64,000 nt of DNA from CBDFMG01 sp965221205 [NCBI: bacterium] (GTDB taxonomy: Bacteria > SM23-31). The translations under genes and the position numbers were made by a program. Numbering within the stretch: position 1 is the first letter of the stretch; every line of letters starts with the position of its first letter. The notes under the pieces were generated by a model. It did not search any database. It was given only the letters and a program-made list of their open reading frames with translations, and was not told the DNA's origin. Positions 1 through 9,156 of this stretch are shown here, in pieces. The stretch spans positions 1,240,001 to 1,304,000 of the forward strand of contig OZ244870.1 of NCBI GenBank assembly GCA_965221205.1, read 5' to 3'.

Positions 1-843
1 GCGGAACCCTTCTCGTTACCCGCAGCGACCGGATATTCCGGAGAATTTTTGCAGAGCAGCTTGACCGGTTCGAGTTATTTCACTATAGAGTCGGTTCAAT
101 ATACACATCCCATTTTTAATAACATGTTTCAGGAAGAGAATCCGGAACCTGATTTGCCGTTTATTTACAGAGCTATCGACTTGAACATAACAGATCCTGT
201 CCGGACACGTAGTATAATGTCGATGTCAAATAATCGTCCGTTCATAGCTGAAACGGACGTAGAAATCGGCACAATCGTTCTCTTTTCGAGTGCTCCATCT
301 TTAGCTTGGAATTCTTTTCCGGTACAGGGGCTGTTTGCTCCATTGATGTACCGGTTGGTCAATTATGTATCACGTCTCGAATCCGGACAACTTGAATCAA
401 ATGAAGTAGGTGAGCAGGTTACATTAATGTTCAGGGAAAGTCCGGACGATATTGTAATAAAATCACCGATCGGTGAATTATTTAAAGAACAGCCTATGGT
501 GACATCAGAAGCTTACACTGTCAATTTTTCAGACACGAATGAACAAGGTATATATACACTTCTCAATGGAGAAAGTACCTTGCAGAAGTTTGCTGTCAAT
601 GTTTCCCCGAAAGAGTCGATTACCAATCCTTTGAGTGAATCTGAAATAGAACAATTTTTTGGTAGCAAACCCTATAGAGTTTGGGATGGAGAAGAAGATA
701 TTGCTGAAAAGATACGAGAATCCCGGTCAGGATTTGAAGTTTCTCATTATGTCATAGCATTGGTTCTACTATTGTTGCTCATGGAAACATTGCTTCAGCA
801 TGAACGAAAACGGGGAGAACTTGATGAAATCCCAAGTGTATAA
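1..843 (+). CDS. C-terminal part of a BatA-like membrane protein (5' end outside window)
   Basis: The reading frame is open from base 1, so the gene starts upstream of the window. The visible 280 residues contain a stretch resembling the glutamine-amidotransferase-like region of large BatA-type proteins (FIAETDVEIGTIVLFSSAPS, then a hydrophobic segment ending PLMYRLVNYVSRL), followed by a beta-rich region. A single transmembrane helix lies near the C-terminus (YVIALVLLLLLMETLL) with a short charged tail. Family knowledge: such proteins carry an N-terminal double-transmembrane BatA domain and sit in the inner membrane, function unknown. The match is inferred from pattern only. An internal TTG at 49 is not needed as a start. 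Confidence 0.55.
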   Translation, partial: AEPFSLPAATGYSGEFLQSSLTGSSYFTIESVQYTHPIFNNMFQEENPEPDLPFIYRAIDLNITDPVRTRSIMSMSNNRPFIAETDVEIGTIVLFSSAPSLAWNSFPVQGLFAPLMYRLVNYVSRLESGQLESNEVGEQVTLMFRESPDDIVIKSPIGELFKEQPMVTSEAYTVNFSDTNEQGIYTLLNGESTLQKFAVNVSPKESITNPLSESEIEQFFGSKPYRVWDGEEDIAEKIRESRSGFEVSHYVIALVLLLLLMETLLQHERKRGELDEIPSV

Positions 844-874
844 TACTTAGTAGAACGATGTAAGGTAGTTTCCA

Positions 875-2149
875 ATTTACGAAACAGAACAGAAAAAAGA
901 ATGTGTTGCCCTTGTCGGCACATCCAGACGCGGACAGACACAGGCCGATACTGAAGAATCGCTGAGAGAATTGGCACTTCTCACTGAGTCAGCTGGGGCA
1001 GAAGTCCGAAAACATTACATCCAGAATCTTAAGGATTTTGATCCTGCATTCTTTGTCGGAAAAGGGAAAGCCAAGCAGATTGCAGAAGACATTAACAGCA
1101 TTGGGGTCGATTCTGTTATTTTTGATGATGATTTATCTCCGGTACAGATGAAAAATCTTGGGAAGATTACCGGTAAAAAAGTCATAGACCGTACGGGTTT
1201 GATTATTGAAATATTCGCACAAAATGCCCGGACGCGTGAGGCTAAAACTCAGGTAGAACTTGCTCAGCTACAATATCTGTTGCCGCGATTGACACGCCAG
1301 TGGCTCCATCTTGAACGTCAGGTGGGAAGTATTGGTGTCATGGCCGGAATGGGAGAAACTCAGCTCGAAATCGACCGAAGGCTGGTCAGAAGAAAGATTA
1401 AGCAGCTCAAAAAAGAACTGCATAATATCGATAATCAAAGAGATGCCCGGAACAAAAAACGTTTGGAGTTTTTTAAGGCAACGCTCGTTGGCTATACCAA
1501 TGCAGGAAAATCGACTCTGTTTAATGCTCTGATTCCCGAACAAAGCAAAGGAGTCATGGTTGCCGACAGACTTTTTGCCACGCTCGATTCAACAATTCGA
1601 AGGCTCGATATTGATAATCATCAGGTTATCCTGCTGGCAGATACTGTCGGATTTATACGAAAACTCCCCCATAATCTTATAGCTTCGTTTAAAAGTACCT
1701 TCAGTGTAGTCGGTGACGCCGATATTCTCCTCAATATTGTCGACATTAATCATCCCCGTTATGAAGAACATATCGAAGCCGTCCTTGGTGTACTCCATGA
1801 AATGGACCTTGATGCAAAGCCCGTTATCACCGTATTTAACAAGATTGATCTTGTGAAAGACGACACCATCATTCGGAATATTCGGAAATTCTATCCAGAT
1901 GCTCTTTTCATCTCCGCAGCACGTGGCATCGGTATGAAAAATATTCTAGAGGATTTGTCACAGGTAGTGATGAAAGATTTTTTTATTAAGGAAATTACTC
2001 TACCTATACAAGACTCGCAGCGTATTGCGGGGATTTATGATAAGTACCAGGTCCTTGAACAAACCTATAAAGGAAATTTTACAATCTTGAAGATTCGGTT
2101 GTCTCAGGAATATGCTGCTCAACTTGAATCTATGATTACCGGAACATAA
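875..2149 (+). CDS. hflX: GTPase HflX (ribosome-associated), apparent ATT start
   Basis: HflX binds the 50S subunit, splits ribosomes and hydrolyses GTP. The N-terminal HflX domain is visible (VALVGTSRRGQ near the start, then FFVGKGKAKQI). It is followed by the glycine-rich linker and a GTPase domain with G1 GYTNAGKS (around residue 206), G3 DTVG (around 255) and G4 NKID (around 321). The first ordinary start in frame is TTG at 971, but that would remove about 32 residues of well-conserved N-terminus. The frame is open back to a stop at 866, and the only start-like codon in the gap is ATT at 875, six bases after AAGGTAG. So either ATT is used, or a frameshift hides the real start. The function is certain; the start is inferred. 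Confidence 0.88.
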   Translation: MYETEQKKECVALVGTSRRGQTQADTEESLRELALLTESAGAEVRKHYIQNLKDFDPAFFVGKGKAKQIAEDINSIGVDSVIFDDDLSPVQMKNLGKITGKKVIDRTGLIIEIFAQNARTREAKTQVELAQLQYLLPRLTRQWLHLERQVGSIGVMAGMGETQLEIDRRLVRRKIKQLKKELHNIDNQRDARNKKRLEFFKATLVGYTNAGKSTLFNALIPEQSKGVMVADRLFATLDSTIRRLDIDNHQVILLADTVGFIRKLPHNLIASFKSTFSVVGDADILLNIVDINHPRYEEHIEAVLGVLHEMDLDAKPVITVFNKIDLVKDDTIIRNIRKFYPDALFISAARGIGMKNILEDLSQVVMKDFFIKEITLPIQDSQRIAGIYDKYQVLEQTYKGNFTILKIRLSQEYAAQLESMITGT

Positions 2150-2264
2150 TAGAAATGTCGGAACTATACACTATCCGTTATATGGGGCGGAATAGTTAGT
2201 TGTAAATGTGTCGTCCACATGTATCTTTGCGTAAAATAAATAAAAAAATTCATTCGAGTTGAGT

Positions 2265-3563
2265 ATGACTTTCTGTGAGACTGTCCGGCACCTGAACTCC
2301 CGCCAAATGTTCGGAGTGAAACTCGGGCTTGAAAATATTAAAAATCTACTGGCAAGGCTTGGAAATCCCGAAAAAAACTTCGATAGCATACATATTGCAG
2401 GTACTAACGGAAAGGGATCAACAGCGGCTATAATTGCCTCTGTCTTTGATGCACAAGGGTATGCCACCGGTCTCTATACATCACCTCATATTACTACGGT
2501 ACGTGAGCGGTTTGCCGTTAACAGCCGGCTTATCTCCCCACGTGAATTTGCGAGTCTCTATGAAGAATTAGCACAACACCTCGATGATATTCCGTGCACT
2601 TATTTTGAGTGTACAACAGCGCTCGCGTTTCTCTATTTCAGCAGAAAAAAAGTTGAAAGAGCGGTAGTTGAAGTCGGGCTTGGCGGCAGATTTGATGCAA
2701 CCAATGTATTGACACCAATCTGCTCGGTAATCACAACCATCAGTTTTGATCATGAACAGTATCTCGGTACGACACTCGGAGAAATTACCCGCGAAAAATG
2801 CGGAATCATTACAAAGGGTGTTCCGGTTGTTTCAGGAGTAAAACAGAATGAGTGCCAGAAAATCATCCAACAGGAAACAAAAAAAAAAGAGTCAACGCTT
2901 TTTGATTCGGATGTGGTTGTAGATATCCACGATGTTAAGTCTACTTCGCAGGGGTCATCATTTCATGCTAAATTATCCGGTACAATTTTTCCTAAATTGA
3001 ATCTCTCACTACCCGGACTATTTCAGATCGAAAATGCCCGGACAGCGTTAGCCGCACTTTACGTGATTGAACACTATACAATTAAGAATGCTCATCATGC
3101 TATCCGAAAAGGGTTGGAGTCAGTAGTCTGGAATGAACGGTTTACACAGTATGGGCATGATCCGGCTTTACTTATTGATGTGACGCATAATGAAGCAGGA
3201 TTTCAGGCAATGGCGGAGAATCTCCGGAATCTATTTCCGGGTCGGGATGTTATATTGGTAGTAGGGTTAAAAGAGGATAAAAGCTTTCGGAACGTTTTAG
3301 CGCCGGTTCTGCCGATCTGTAAGACGGGTATCGGAGTACCTGTCACAAACTCCGCCCGAATTGAAACCACACAAAAAAGCGCCTCTGCAAAACAATTGCG
3401 GGGACTATTCGAAAACACAAATATTCCATTCAGGTATTTCCCTACAGTCAGGTCGGGAGTGCGGTTTGCAAAAAGCATTGCAAGCAAAGATGATGTTATT
3501 GTATGTACCGGCAGTCATTATACAATAGATAAATTTAAAAAAGCGATAAAATCGCTTGACTAA
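2265..3563 (+). CDS. folC: Dihydrofolate synthase / folylpolyglutamate synthase
   Basis: Joins glutamate to dihydropteroate and lengthens the folate polyglutamate tail, using ATP, in the cytoplasm. The Mur-ligase-type ATP loop HIAGTNGKGSTAA lies around residue 45. The second conserved block (VVEVGLGGRFDATNVLTP) and the C-terminal Rossmann part (VCTGSHYTID near the end) follow. Length of about 432 residues is normal for FolC. ATG 2265 is preferred over the TTG two codons earlier. A short inverted repeat (AAGCGAT AAA ATCGCTT) lies over the last codons but has no T-run, so it is not a convincing terminator. Confidence 0.93.
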   Translation: MTFCETVRHLNSRQMFGVKLGLENIKNLLARLGNPEKNFDSIHIAGTNGKGSTAAIIASVFDAQGYATGLYTSPHITTVRERFAVNSRLISPREFASLYEELAQHLDDIPCTYFECTTALAFLYFSRKKVERAVVEVGLGGRFDATNVLTPICSVITTISFDHEQYLGTTLGEITREKCGIITKGVPVVSGVKQNECQKIIQQETKKKESTLFDSDVVVDIHDVKSTSQGSSFHAKLSGTIFPKLNLSLPGLFQIENARTALAALYVIEHYTIKNAHHAIRKGLESVVWNERFTQYGHDPALLIDVTHNEAGFQAMAENLRNLFPGRDVILVVGLKEDKSFRNVLAPVLPICKTGIGVPVTNSARIETTQKSASAKQLRGLFENTNIPFRYFPTVRSGVRFAKSIASKDDVIVCTGSHYTIDKFKKAIKSLD

Positions 3564-3811
3564 AATGTTTAATATATGTATCTTTAACATGAAAGCTAAA
3601 TGTCCTTCCCAATAGATCCTCAATATAGCAAATCTATATCGATCAACCTTTAATGAATACAAAGTGCAAAGAAGAGTAAGCAAAGGCATCGGTGCTGTCT
3701 TGTGTTTTCAATAAGTTTATAAATAGATTGCGAAATAAGAGAAACTGAATTTCTCGGTTGTTAAGATTTAAAAATATTATCCGAAGGTAGTCCTTAGAAG
3801 TGAGGTGTTGA
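3564..3811. other. Intergenic region between folC and rho
   Basis: About 250 bases, AT-rich. I see no convincing open frame, hairpin with T-run or sigma-70 promoter pair. A long leader ahead of rho, which is self-regulated in many bacteria, would be plausible but is not shown by the sequence. Confidence 0.4.
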
Positions 3812-5077
3812 ATGGTTGAACCAAAGAGCTTGGATATTGCTGAATTAAAGGAAAAGAAAACTTCTCAGCTTGCATCCGTAGCTAAAGAACTCCAAATTTC
3901 ATCTATTGCAGGAATGAGGAAACAGGAGCTAATATTCAAAATTCTTGAGGCACAAGCCAATAAAGATGGTCTTCTGTTTTCTGAAGGAGTCTTGGAGATT
4001 CTTCCTGATGGATATGGATTTCTGCGGTCGACAAATTATAATTATCTTCCTGGTCCTGATGACATATATATATCGCCGTCTCAGATTAAACGATTCAACC
4101 TGAAAACAGGTGATACTGTATCGGGGCAGATTCGTCCTCCAAAAGAAAATGAGCGGTTTTTTGCACTGCTTCGTGTCGAAGCAGTCAATTTTGAAAATCC
4201 TGAGGAAGCGAAAGATAAGATATTTTTCGACAATCTCACTCCGCTTTATCCAAATGAAAAATTGATGCTGGAAAACGATCCGGAAGATTATTCGACACGA
4301 ATAATGGATCTGTTGACACCTATTGGTAAAGGACAGCGCGGTCTCATTGTAGCTCAGCCTAAGACCGGTAAAACCATGCTCCTGCAAAAAATTGCCAATA
4401 GTATTGCTACAAACCAACCTGAAGTAATCCCCATTGTGTTGCTGATAGATGAACGCCCCGAAGAAGTTACAGATATGCAGCGGTCGGTAAATGCCGAAGT
4501 GGTTAGCTCAACATTCGACGAACCGGCGGAACGCCACGTTCAGGTTGCCGATATGGTTCTTGAAAAAGCGAAACGTCTTGTAGAGCACAAACGGGATGTC
4601 GTAATATTGCTCGATTCGATTACGAGGCTAGCACGTGCCCACAACTCGATTATCCCGCACAGTGGAAAGATTCTCTCGGGTGGTGTCGATGCTAATGCAC
4701 TCCATCGTCCGAAACGGTTTTTTGGTGCGGCCAGAAATGTGGAAGAAGGAGGTAGTTTGACCATAATTGCTACCGCACTTATCGACACCGGAAGTAGAAT
4801 GGATGAAGTTATCTTTGAAGAATTCAAGGGTACCGGTAACATGGAACTTGCACTGGACAGGCGATTGAGTGACAGAAGAATATATCCATCGATCGACATC
4901 AATAAGTCGGGTACTCGAAAAGAAGAATTGCTGCTTGATGGAAGTGTGCTTGCACGGGTCTGGTTGTTGAGAAAACTCCTTGCCGATATGGGGGAAATCG
5001 AATCAATGAATTTCCTTCTCGAAAAAATGGGGCTGACAAAATCGAATGTAAAATTCCTCGATTCGATGAATGAATAG
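3812..5077 (+). CDS. rho: Transcription termination factor Rho
   Basis: Hexameric RNA-dependent ATPase that ends transcription. Order of parts: a Rho_N SAP-like helical domain (residues about 5-48), the cold-shock-like RNA-binding domain containing GYGFLR (about 55-130), and the RecA-type motor. The motor has Walker A PKTGKT (about 183), Walker B with [16 protein letters not shown], and the secondary RNA-binding Q/R loops near [20 protein letters not shown]. Length of 421 residues matches the classic short Rho, without the long N-terminal insertions found in many Bacteroidota. ATG start follows GTGAGGTGTTGA. It stands between folC (248-base gap) and rpmE. Confidence 0.97.
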   Translation: MVEPKSLDIAELKEKKTSQLASVAKELQISSIAGMRKQELIFKILEAQANKDGLLFSEGVLEILPDGYGFLRSTNYNYLPGPDDIYISPSQIKRFNLKTGDTVSGQIRPPKENERFFALLRVEAVNFENPEEAKDKIFFDNLTPLYPNEKLMLENDPEDYSTRIMDLLTPIGKGQRGLIVAQPKTGKTMLLQKIANSIATNQPEVIPIVLLIDERPEEVTDMQRSVNAEVVSSTFDEPAERHVQVADMVLEKAKRLVEHKRDVVILLDSITRLARAHNSIIPHSGKILSGGVDANALHRPKRFFGAARNVEEGGSLTIIATALIDTGSRMDEVIFEEFKGTGNMELALDRRLSDRRIYPSIDINKSGTRKEELLLDGSVLARVWLLRKLLADMGEIESMNFLLEKMGLTKSNVKFLDSMNE

Positions 5078-5089
5078 CTCACATTTTCC

Positions 5090-5118
5090 TTGGAATCTTG
5101 TGATTATTAGTGTAAATT
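5090..5118 (+). promoter_or_regulatory. Probable sigma-70 promoter for rpmE
   Basis: TTGGAA at 5090-5095 and TAAATT at 5113-5118 are separated by 17 bases, in the short gap between rho and rpmE. This is a moderate match; position and spacing are right. Confidence 0.45.
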
Positions 5119-5162
5119 ACCAAGCTTTGATTAAAATGTTCTGATTTAAGGAGTAAAATATT

Positions 5163-5393
5163 GTGAAAAAAGGTATTCATCCGGAATATAAACTGGGTAC
5201 CGTATCATGTGCATGCGGCAATGCATTTCAAATTCGGAGTACAGTGGGGAACTTGAAAGTAGAAATTTGTTCGATGTGCCACCCATTCTTTACAAAAAAG
5301 CAGAAGTTGATTGATACAGCTGGCCGTGTTGAAAAGTATTTAAAAAAGTATGGTAAAGCTGCCGGTCAAGAAGCAACAGCGGAAAAATCATAA
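5163..5393 (+). CDS. rpmE: 50S ribosomal protein L31, zinc-binding form
   Basis: Small ribosomal protein of the large subunit. The 76-residue sequence begins [20 protein letters not shown] and carries the four-cysteine zinc set (CAC ... CSMCHPF) of the C+ form of L31. The start is GTG at 5163, with AAGGAG ten bases upstream. The C-terminus has a lysine/alanine-rich tail. The order rpmE, DUF1385, prfA, prmC is a widespread arrangement, which helps identify the broken gene that follows. Confidence 0.96.
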   Translation: MKKGIHPEYKLGTVSCACGNAFQIRSTVGNLKVEICSMCHPFFTKKQKLIDTAGRVEKYLKKYGKAAGQEATAEKS

Positions 5394-5468
5394 AATCCTC
5401 GGTTTATTTATTAAATCATGTTCTAAAGAACGTTTTCCTATCTGATACCTCGGGTAAACGGGCACTGT

Positions 5469-6415
5469 ATGTCAAATAAAGATGTCAACATGGTGGGACA
5501 GGCCGTTATCGAAGGTGTGATGATGCGGTCGGAAAAGTACATTTCTGTAGCTGTTCGTAAACCCGATGGAACAATTGCCATCAAAAGGGAAGAAAACCTG
5601 CCTTGGGGAAAACGATCAAAATTACTCCGGTTCCCTTTTGTTCGTGGTGGAATTGTGCTCATCGAAGCACTCATTCATGGCACAAAAGCCCTTTCATGGT
5701 CTGTAGATGTAGCTGTAGAGCATGAAAACGACTCGGAAAAATCCCCACTTCAGGAACGGCACCAATTATAGCAAAACTTAGTACATTATTTACATTCCTC
5801 ATAGGGTTTTCTCTCGGTTTATTCCTTTTTTTCTGGCTCTCACTTGTTTTTACCCAATGGATCGGATTTGAAACCGGATTCTGATTTAATCTGATAGACG
5901 ATCTCTTCAGGCTGTTGATGTTTGGCATCTATCTGGCGGCTATCTCGATGTGGGAAGAAATAAGAAGAATTTTTCAATATCATGGAACTGAACATATAAA
6001 GTATCTATGCCTTCGAAAATGATTGTTCTTTAACGATCGACGGAGCGCCCCCATTTACCACACTGCATCCGCGCTGCGGTACAAGTTTTCTGCTAATCGT
6101 AATTGTTGTTAGCATTTTTGTGTTCATGTTTTTGGGCAAACCTGAGACCTATGCAGACCGTTTTATCCGGCTCCTTTTTGTGCCGGTTATTGGGGGATAT
6201 CATATGAATTTATCCGCTTATCCGGTAAGCTCAGAGATAATAAAATTGCAAAAATATTTATACAACCAGGACTTTGGCTCCAGAAGGTAACAACGCGTGA
6301 ACCGAGTGATGACCAATTGGAAGTCGGTATTATTGCACTCAGAAGCGCAATAAGTGAATCGCTCAATCTTGAGAACATAGTACACTATACGCCAGATGGT
6401 CTCAGGTACGACCAC
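5469..6415 (+). pseudogene. Broken DUF1385 (YqhQ-like) membrane protein gene
   Basis: The first 95 codons read cleanly (VGQAVIEGVMMRS, then RFPFVRGG), the start of the DUF1385 family. The remainder is recognisable only by changing frame. After about 5755 the frame shifts to a membrane stretch (LSTLFTFLIGFSLGLFLFFW). A TGA at 5882 interrupts it, and the frame resumes as LIDDLFRLLMFGIYLAAISM and FQYHGTEH. Near 6000 the frame shifts again (LHPRCGTSFLLIVIVV). Near 6198 it shifts once more, giving IFIQPGLWLQKVTTREP and QLEVGIIAL, the family C-terminus. That makes at least three frameshifts and one stop, so no full-length product is possible. The original protein would have been about 310 residues with several membrane helices. 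It lies where DUF1385 usually sits, between rpmE and prfA. Confidence 0.85.
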
Positions 6416-6921
6416 CGGACACCTCCGGGCTTTCTGCCCTTGACGAGGAACTTACCGTTTCTTCCCAATAACAGATTGCTTCTTGCATTATTTTCCATTT
6501 TTCCGCTTGGCAGATAATTTCCAAAAATCGGCACTATATAGTTATGAGGTTTCCGTGTCTTCATATTTTCTTGATGACATTGATAACTTATTACTTTCCT
6601 GTCGAATTGAATTGAGAGAAGGATACCAATTCCAAACCATTTCGGGACGCTTTTCTTGTCTGATCCGGCCGCTTAATAGAAATGATAAATTGAGTAATAA
6701 TCAACGTATAATCTATCCGAATCTTGTGCATGTATAAAAACTCTCATTTGAACTGAACGGAGTGCTAGGTACCAGATTAAGTTTGAATATGAAAACAGTG
6801 CTCTATTACGGATTATTTTCTGTCAAAGATAAGGTACTCGAGAGAAGTACATTATTGAAAAAATGTGAAAGGGGCGGCAGACTGGCTTGATACGTTCATT
6901 GAGTGATTCTGACAATGCGTC
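6416..6921. other. Degenerate stretch, possible remnant of a second gene
   Basis: No intact gene. From about 6483 to 6737 one plus-strand frame reads a protein-like segment (VSSYFLDDIDNLLLSCRIEL, then GYQFQTISGRF) and stops at TAA. Beyond that stop the same frame stays open to about 6888 (FELNGVLGTRLSL, KTVLYYGLFSVKDKV). The residue composition looks like former coding sequence, but I do not recognise the family. It may be a decayed gene adjoining the broken DUF1385 gene. Confidence 0.3.
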
Positions 6922-6950
6922 TTGAATTCATACCAATAAAATGATATATT
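6922..6950 (+). promoter_or_regulatory. Probable sigma-70 promoter for prfA
   Basis: TTGAAT at 6922-6927 and TATATT at 6945-6950 have exactly 17 bases between them, 45 bases ahead of prfA. It lets prfA be transcribed independently of the decayed genes upstream. Confidence 0.6.
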
Positions 6951-6995
6951 AATCAGAAGTATTTGTAATTGCAATTATGACAAAAAGGTATAACA

Positions 6996-8045
6996 GTGTT
7001 TGGAAAGCTTCAGGAAATTGTAGAACGCTTTGAGCAATTGACAGTAGAATTGTCATCTCAGGAGATATTTTCTGACCAGAACCGGTACCGGAATGCTAGT
7101 AAAGAGCACAGTGATATTTCCCCAACCGTCGAGGCCTACAATAAATATTTGAAAGTTGTAGAGGAACTCGAAAATGCTGAAACGCTCAGCAAAGAGTCGT
7201 CCGATCCCGAAATGAAAGAAATGGCACGTGAAGAAATAGAAGTGCTCCAACAGCAAAAAGGAGAGCTTGAAGAGTTGCTCCGTACGCTGCTTATTCCGAA
7301 GGACCCGAATGACAATAAAAATGCTATTGTCGAAATTCGTGCAGGGACGGGTGGTGATGAAGCAGCGTTGTTTGCAGCCGATCTCTACAAGATGTACAGC
7401 CGTTTTATAGAGCGGCAGCAGTGGAAAACCGAAGACTTATCGGTCAGTCCAAGCGAAGTCGGCGGTTTCAAAGAGATGATTTTTCTAGTAAAAGGCAGCC
7501 ATGTGTATGGTGAACTGAAATTCGAAGGTGGTGTGCACCGTGTACAGCGTGTTCCGGCAACTGAGGCATCGGGTCGGATTCACACGTCGGCAGCATCGGT
7601 AGCCGTACTGCCCGAAGCAGGGGATGTTGAAATAGAAATCGATCCGAACGACCTGCAGATTGATGTGTTCAGATCGACCGGACCGGGCGGCCAGAGCGTG
7701 AATACAACAGATTCAGCAGTTCGTATTACCCATATACCGAGTGGTATGGTTGTGACCTGTCAGGATGAAAAATCTCAGCACAAAAATAAAGCAAAAGCGC
7801 TAAAAGTGCTCAAATCCCGCCTACTCAATCAGAAATTGCAGGAAGAAGCGGAAAAAATGGCTGGTGCACGACGAATGCAGGTGAGTACGGGAGATCGGAG
7901 TGCAAAAATCAGAACCTATAACTTTCCCGAAAAACGGGTAACCGATCACCGAATCAACCTGACTCTTTATAAACTCGATGCTATCCTGCAGGGTGATCTT
8001 AATGAATTGATCGAGAAATTGCAGATAGCCGATCAGACCGATTAG
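6996..8045 (+). CDS. prfA: Peptide chain release factor 1
   Basis: Recognises UAA and UAG and releases the finished peptide. The 349-residue sequence carries the RF1-type recognition tripeptide in VQRVPATE (around residue 187) and the catalytic GPGGQSVN loop (GGQ around 230-232), followed by the conserved tail that contacts the ribosome. The PAT motif, rather than SPF, separates it from RF2. The start is GTG at 6996. It is followed 171 bases later by prmC, which methylates the glutamine of GGQ, the usual functional pairing. Confidence 0.96.
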   Translation: MFGKLQEIVERFEQLTVELSSQEIFSDQNRYRNASKEHSDISPTVEAYNKYLKVVEELENAETLSKESSDPEMKEMAREEIEVLQQQKGELEELLRTLLIPKDPNDNKNAIVEIRAGTGGDEAALFAADLYKMYSRFIERQQWKTEDLSVSPSEVGGFKEMIFLVKGSHVYGELKFEGGVHRVQRVPATEASGRIHTSAASVAVLPEAGDVEIEIDPNDLQIDVFRSTGPGGQSVNTTDSAVRITHIPSGMVVTCQDEKSQHKNKAKALKVLKSRLLNQKLQEEAEKMAGARRMQVSTGDRSAKIRTYNFPEKRVTDHRINLTLYKLDAILQGDLNELIEKLQIADQTD

Positions 8046-8216
8046 AAGGCAACACAGACAAAACATTTGAGATAAGTATTCATATGGATTACCATTCCAT
8101 TCCCGGAAATTCGGACAGAAATAGTGTCAATTGATTGATCACGTATTAGAAATTCGTTTAAAGACATTTCTCACAACCAGTCTACATAATAAATAAATTC
8201 ACACAATGCTCTCACA

Positions 8217-9074
8217 ATGAACATACGAGAACTTCTCGCGACAACTGCACACTATTTAAAAGAGAACGGCATCAGCAATCCTAAAACGTCGGGCGAGTTA
8301 TTACTGGCACATGTACTCTGTGTCACAAGGAAGGATCTTTATCTCGATTTTGAGAACAATGTTCCCAATGAGAAGAAAAAAGAGTTTCTCCAACTCTGTG
8401 ACCGTCGGAAAAACGGGGAACCGATTCAGTATATTCTGGGTGATACAGAGTTTATTTCACTTCCATTTCAGGTCAATGAGTATGTGCTCATTCCACGACA
8501 TGAGACCGAACTTCTTGTTGAAAAGGTAATGTCGTACTGCTCTGCTCGTGGTAATGGTGGAACTGTCCGAATACTTGATATCGGTACCGGTTCCGGTAAT
8601 ATTGCCGTCAGCCTCGCACACTATATGGCTGGTGCACATATCACTGCTATAGAAGTCAATCGGGAAGCGCTCAAGATTGCTCGGGAAAATGCTGCACGAA
8701 ATGGGGTGGACAAAAAAATAACGTTTGTCGCACAGAATATATTCGATGCGAAAACCGCCGATTTTTCTGATATAGATGTGGTTGTTTCTAATCCGCCCTA
8801 TATTCATGAGAATGATCACGATTGCCTCGAAAAAGATGTAGTCGATTATGAACCCCATGAAGCGCTTTTTGCAGGCAGAAACAATCTGATATTTTATGAG
8901 ACAATTACCAGTCTCGCGGTGACATGGCTAAAGCAGGGAGGATTGCTCGCATTCGAAATAGGATACGATACCGGCATAGCAGTTAGTGAAATCGTAGAAA
9001 ATTCAAGCTTTCACACTGTAAAACTTTCGCAGGATTATGCCGGACATGATCGTATTGTAACCGGTATTCGGTAA
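8217..9074 (+). CDS. prmC: Release factor glutamine methyltransferase PrmC
   Basis: Transfers a methyl group from S-adenosylmethionine to the GGQ glutamine of release factors. The N-terminal helical substrate-binding domain covers about residues 1-85 and includes GEPIQYILGDTEF. The Rossmann-type SAM domain follows, with LDIGTGSGNIAVSLA (about 120-135) and the NPPYI active-site motif (about 192-196) that grips the glutamine amide. Length of 285 residues is typical. It lies just after its substrate gene prfA. Confidence 0.95.
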   Translation: MNIRELLATTAHYLKENGISNPKTSGELLLAHVLCVTRKDLYLDFENNVPNEKKKEFLQLCDRRKNGEPIQYILGDTEFISLPFQVNEYVLIPRHETELLVEKVMSYCSARGNGGTVRILDIGTGSGNIAVSLAHYMAGAHITAIEVNREALKIARENAARNGVDKKITFVAQNIFDAKTADFSDIDVVVSNPPYIHENDHDCLEKDVVDYEPHEALFAGRNNLIFYETITSLAVTWLKQGGLLAFEIGYDTGIAVSEIVENSSFHTVKLSQDYAGHDRIVTGIR

Positions 9075-9156
9075 TATTTCTGATAAAATAATCAGGTACA
9101 AAACTAGTATAGAACACACTACATTTGAATTAAATTGAAAGACTAAAGAAATTATA

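Noticed and set aside
3546-3562. Terminator at the end of folC
   Set aside because: The inverted repeat has a three-base loop and no following T-run, and lies within the coding end.
4540-5082. Long minus-strand frame opposite rho
   Set aside because: It mirrors the codon pattern of rho, has a serine/arginine-rich composition and no family motif; a shadow frame.
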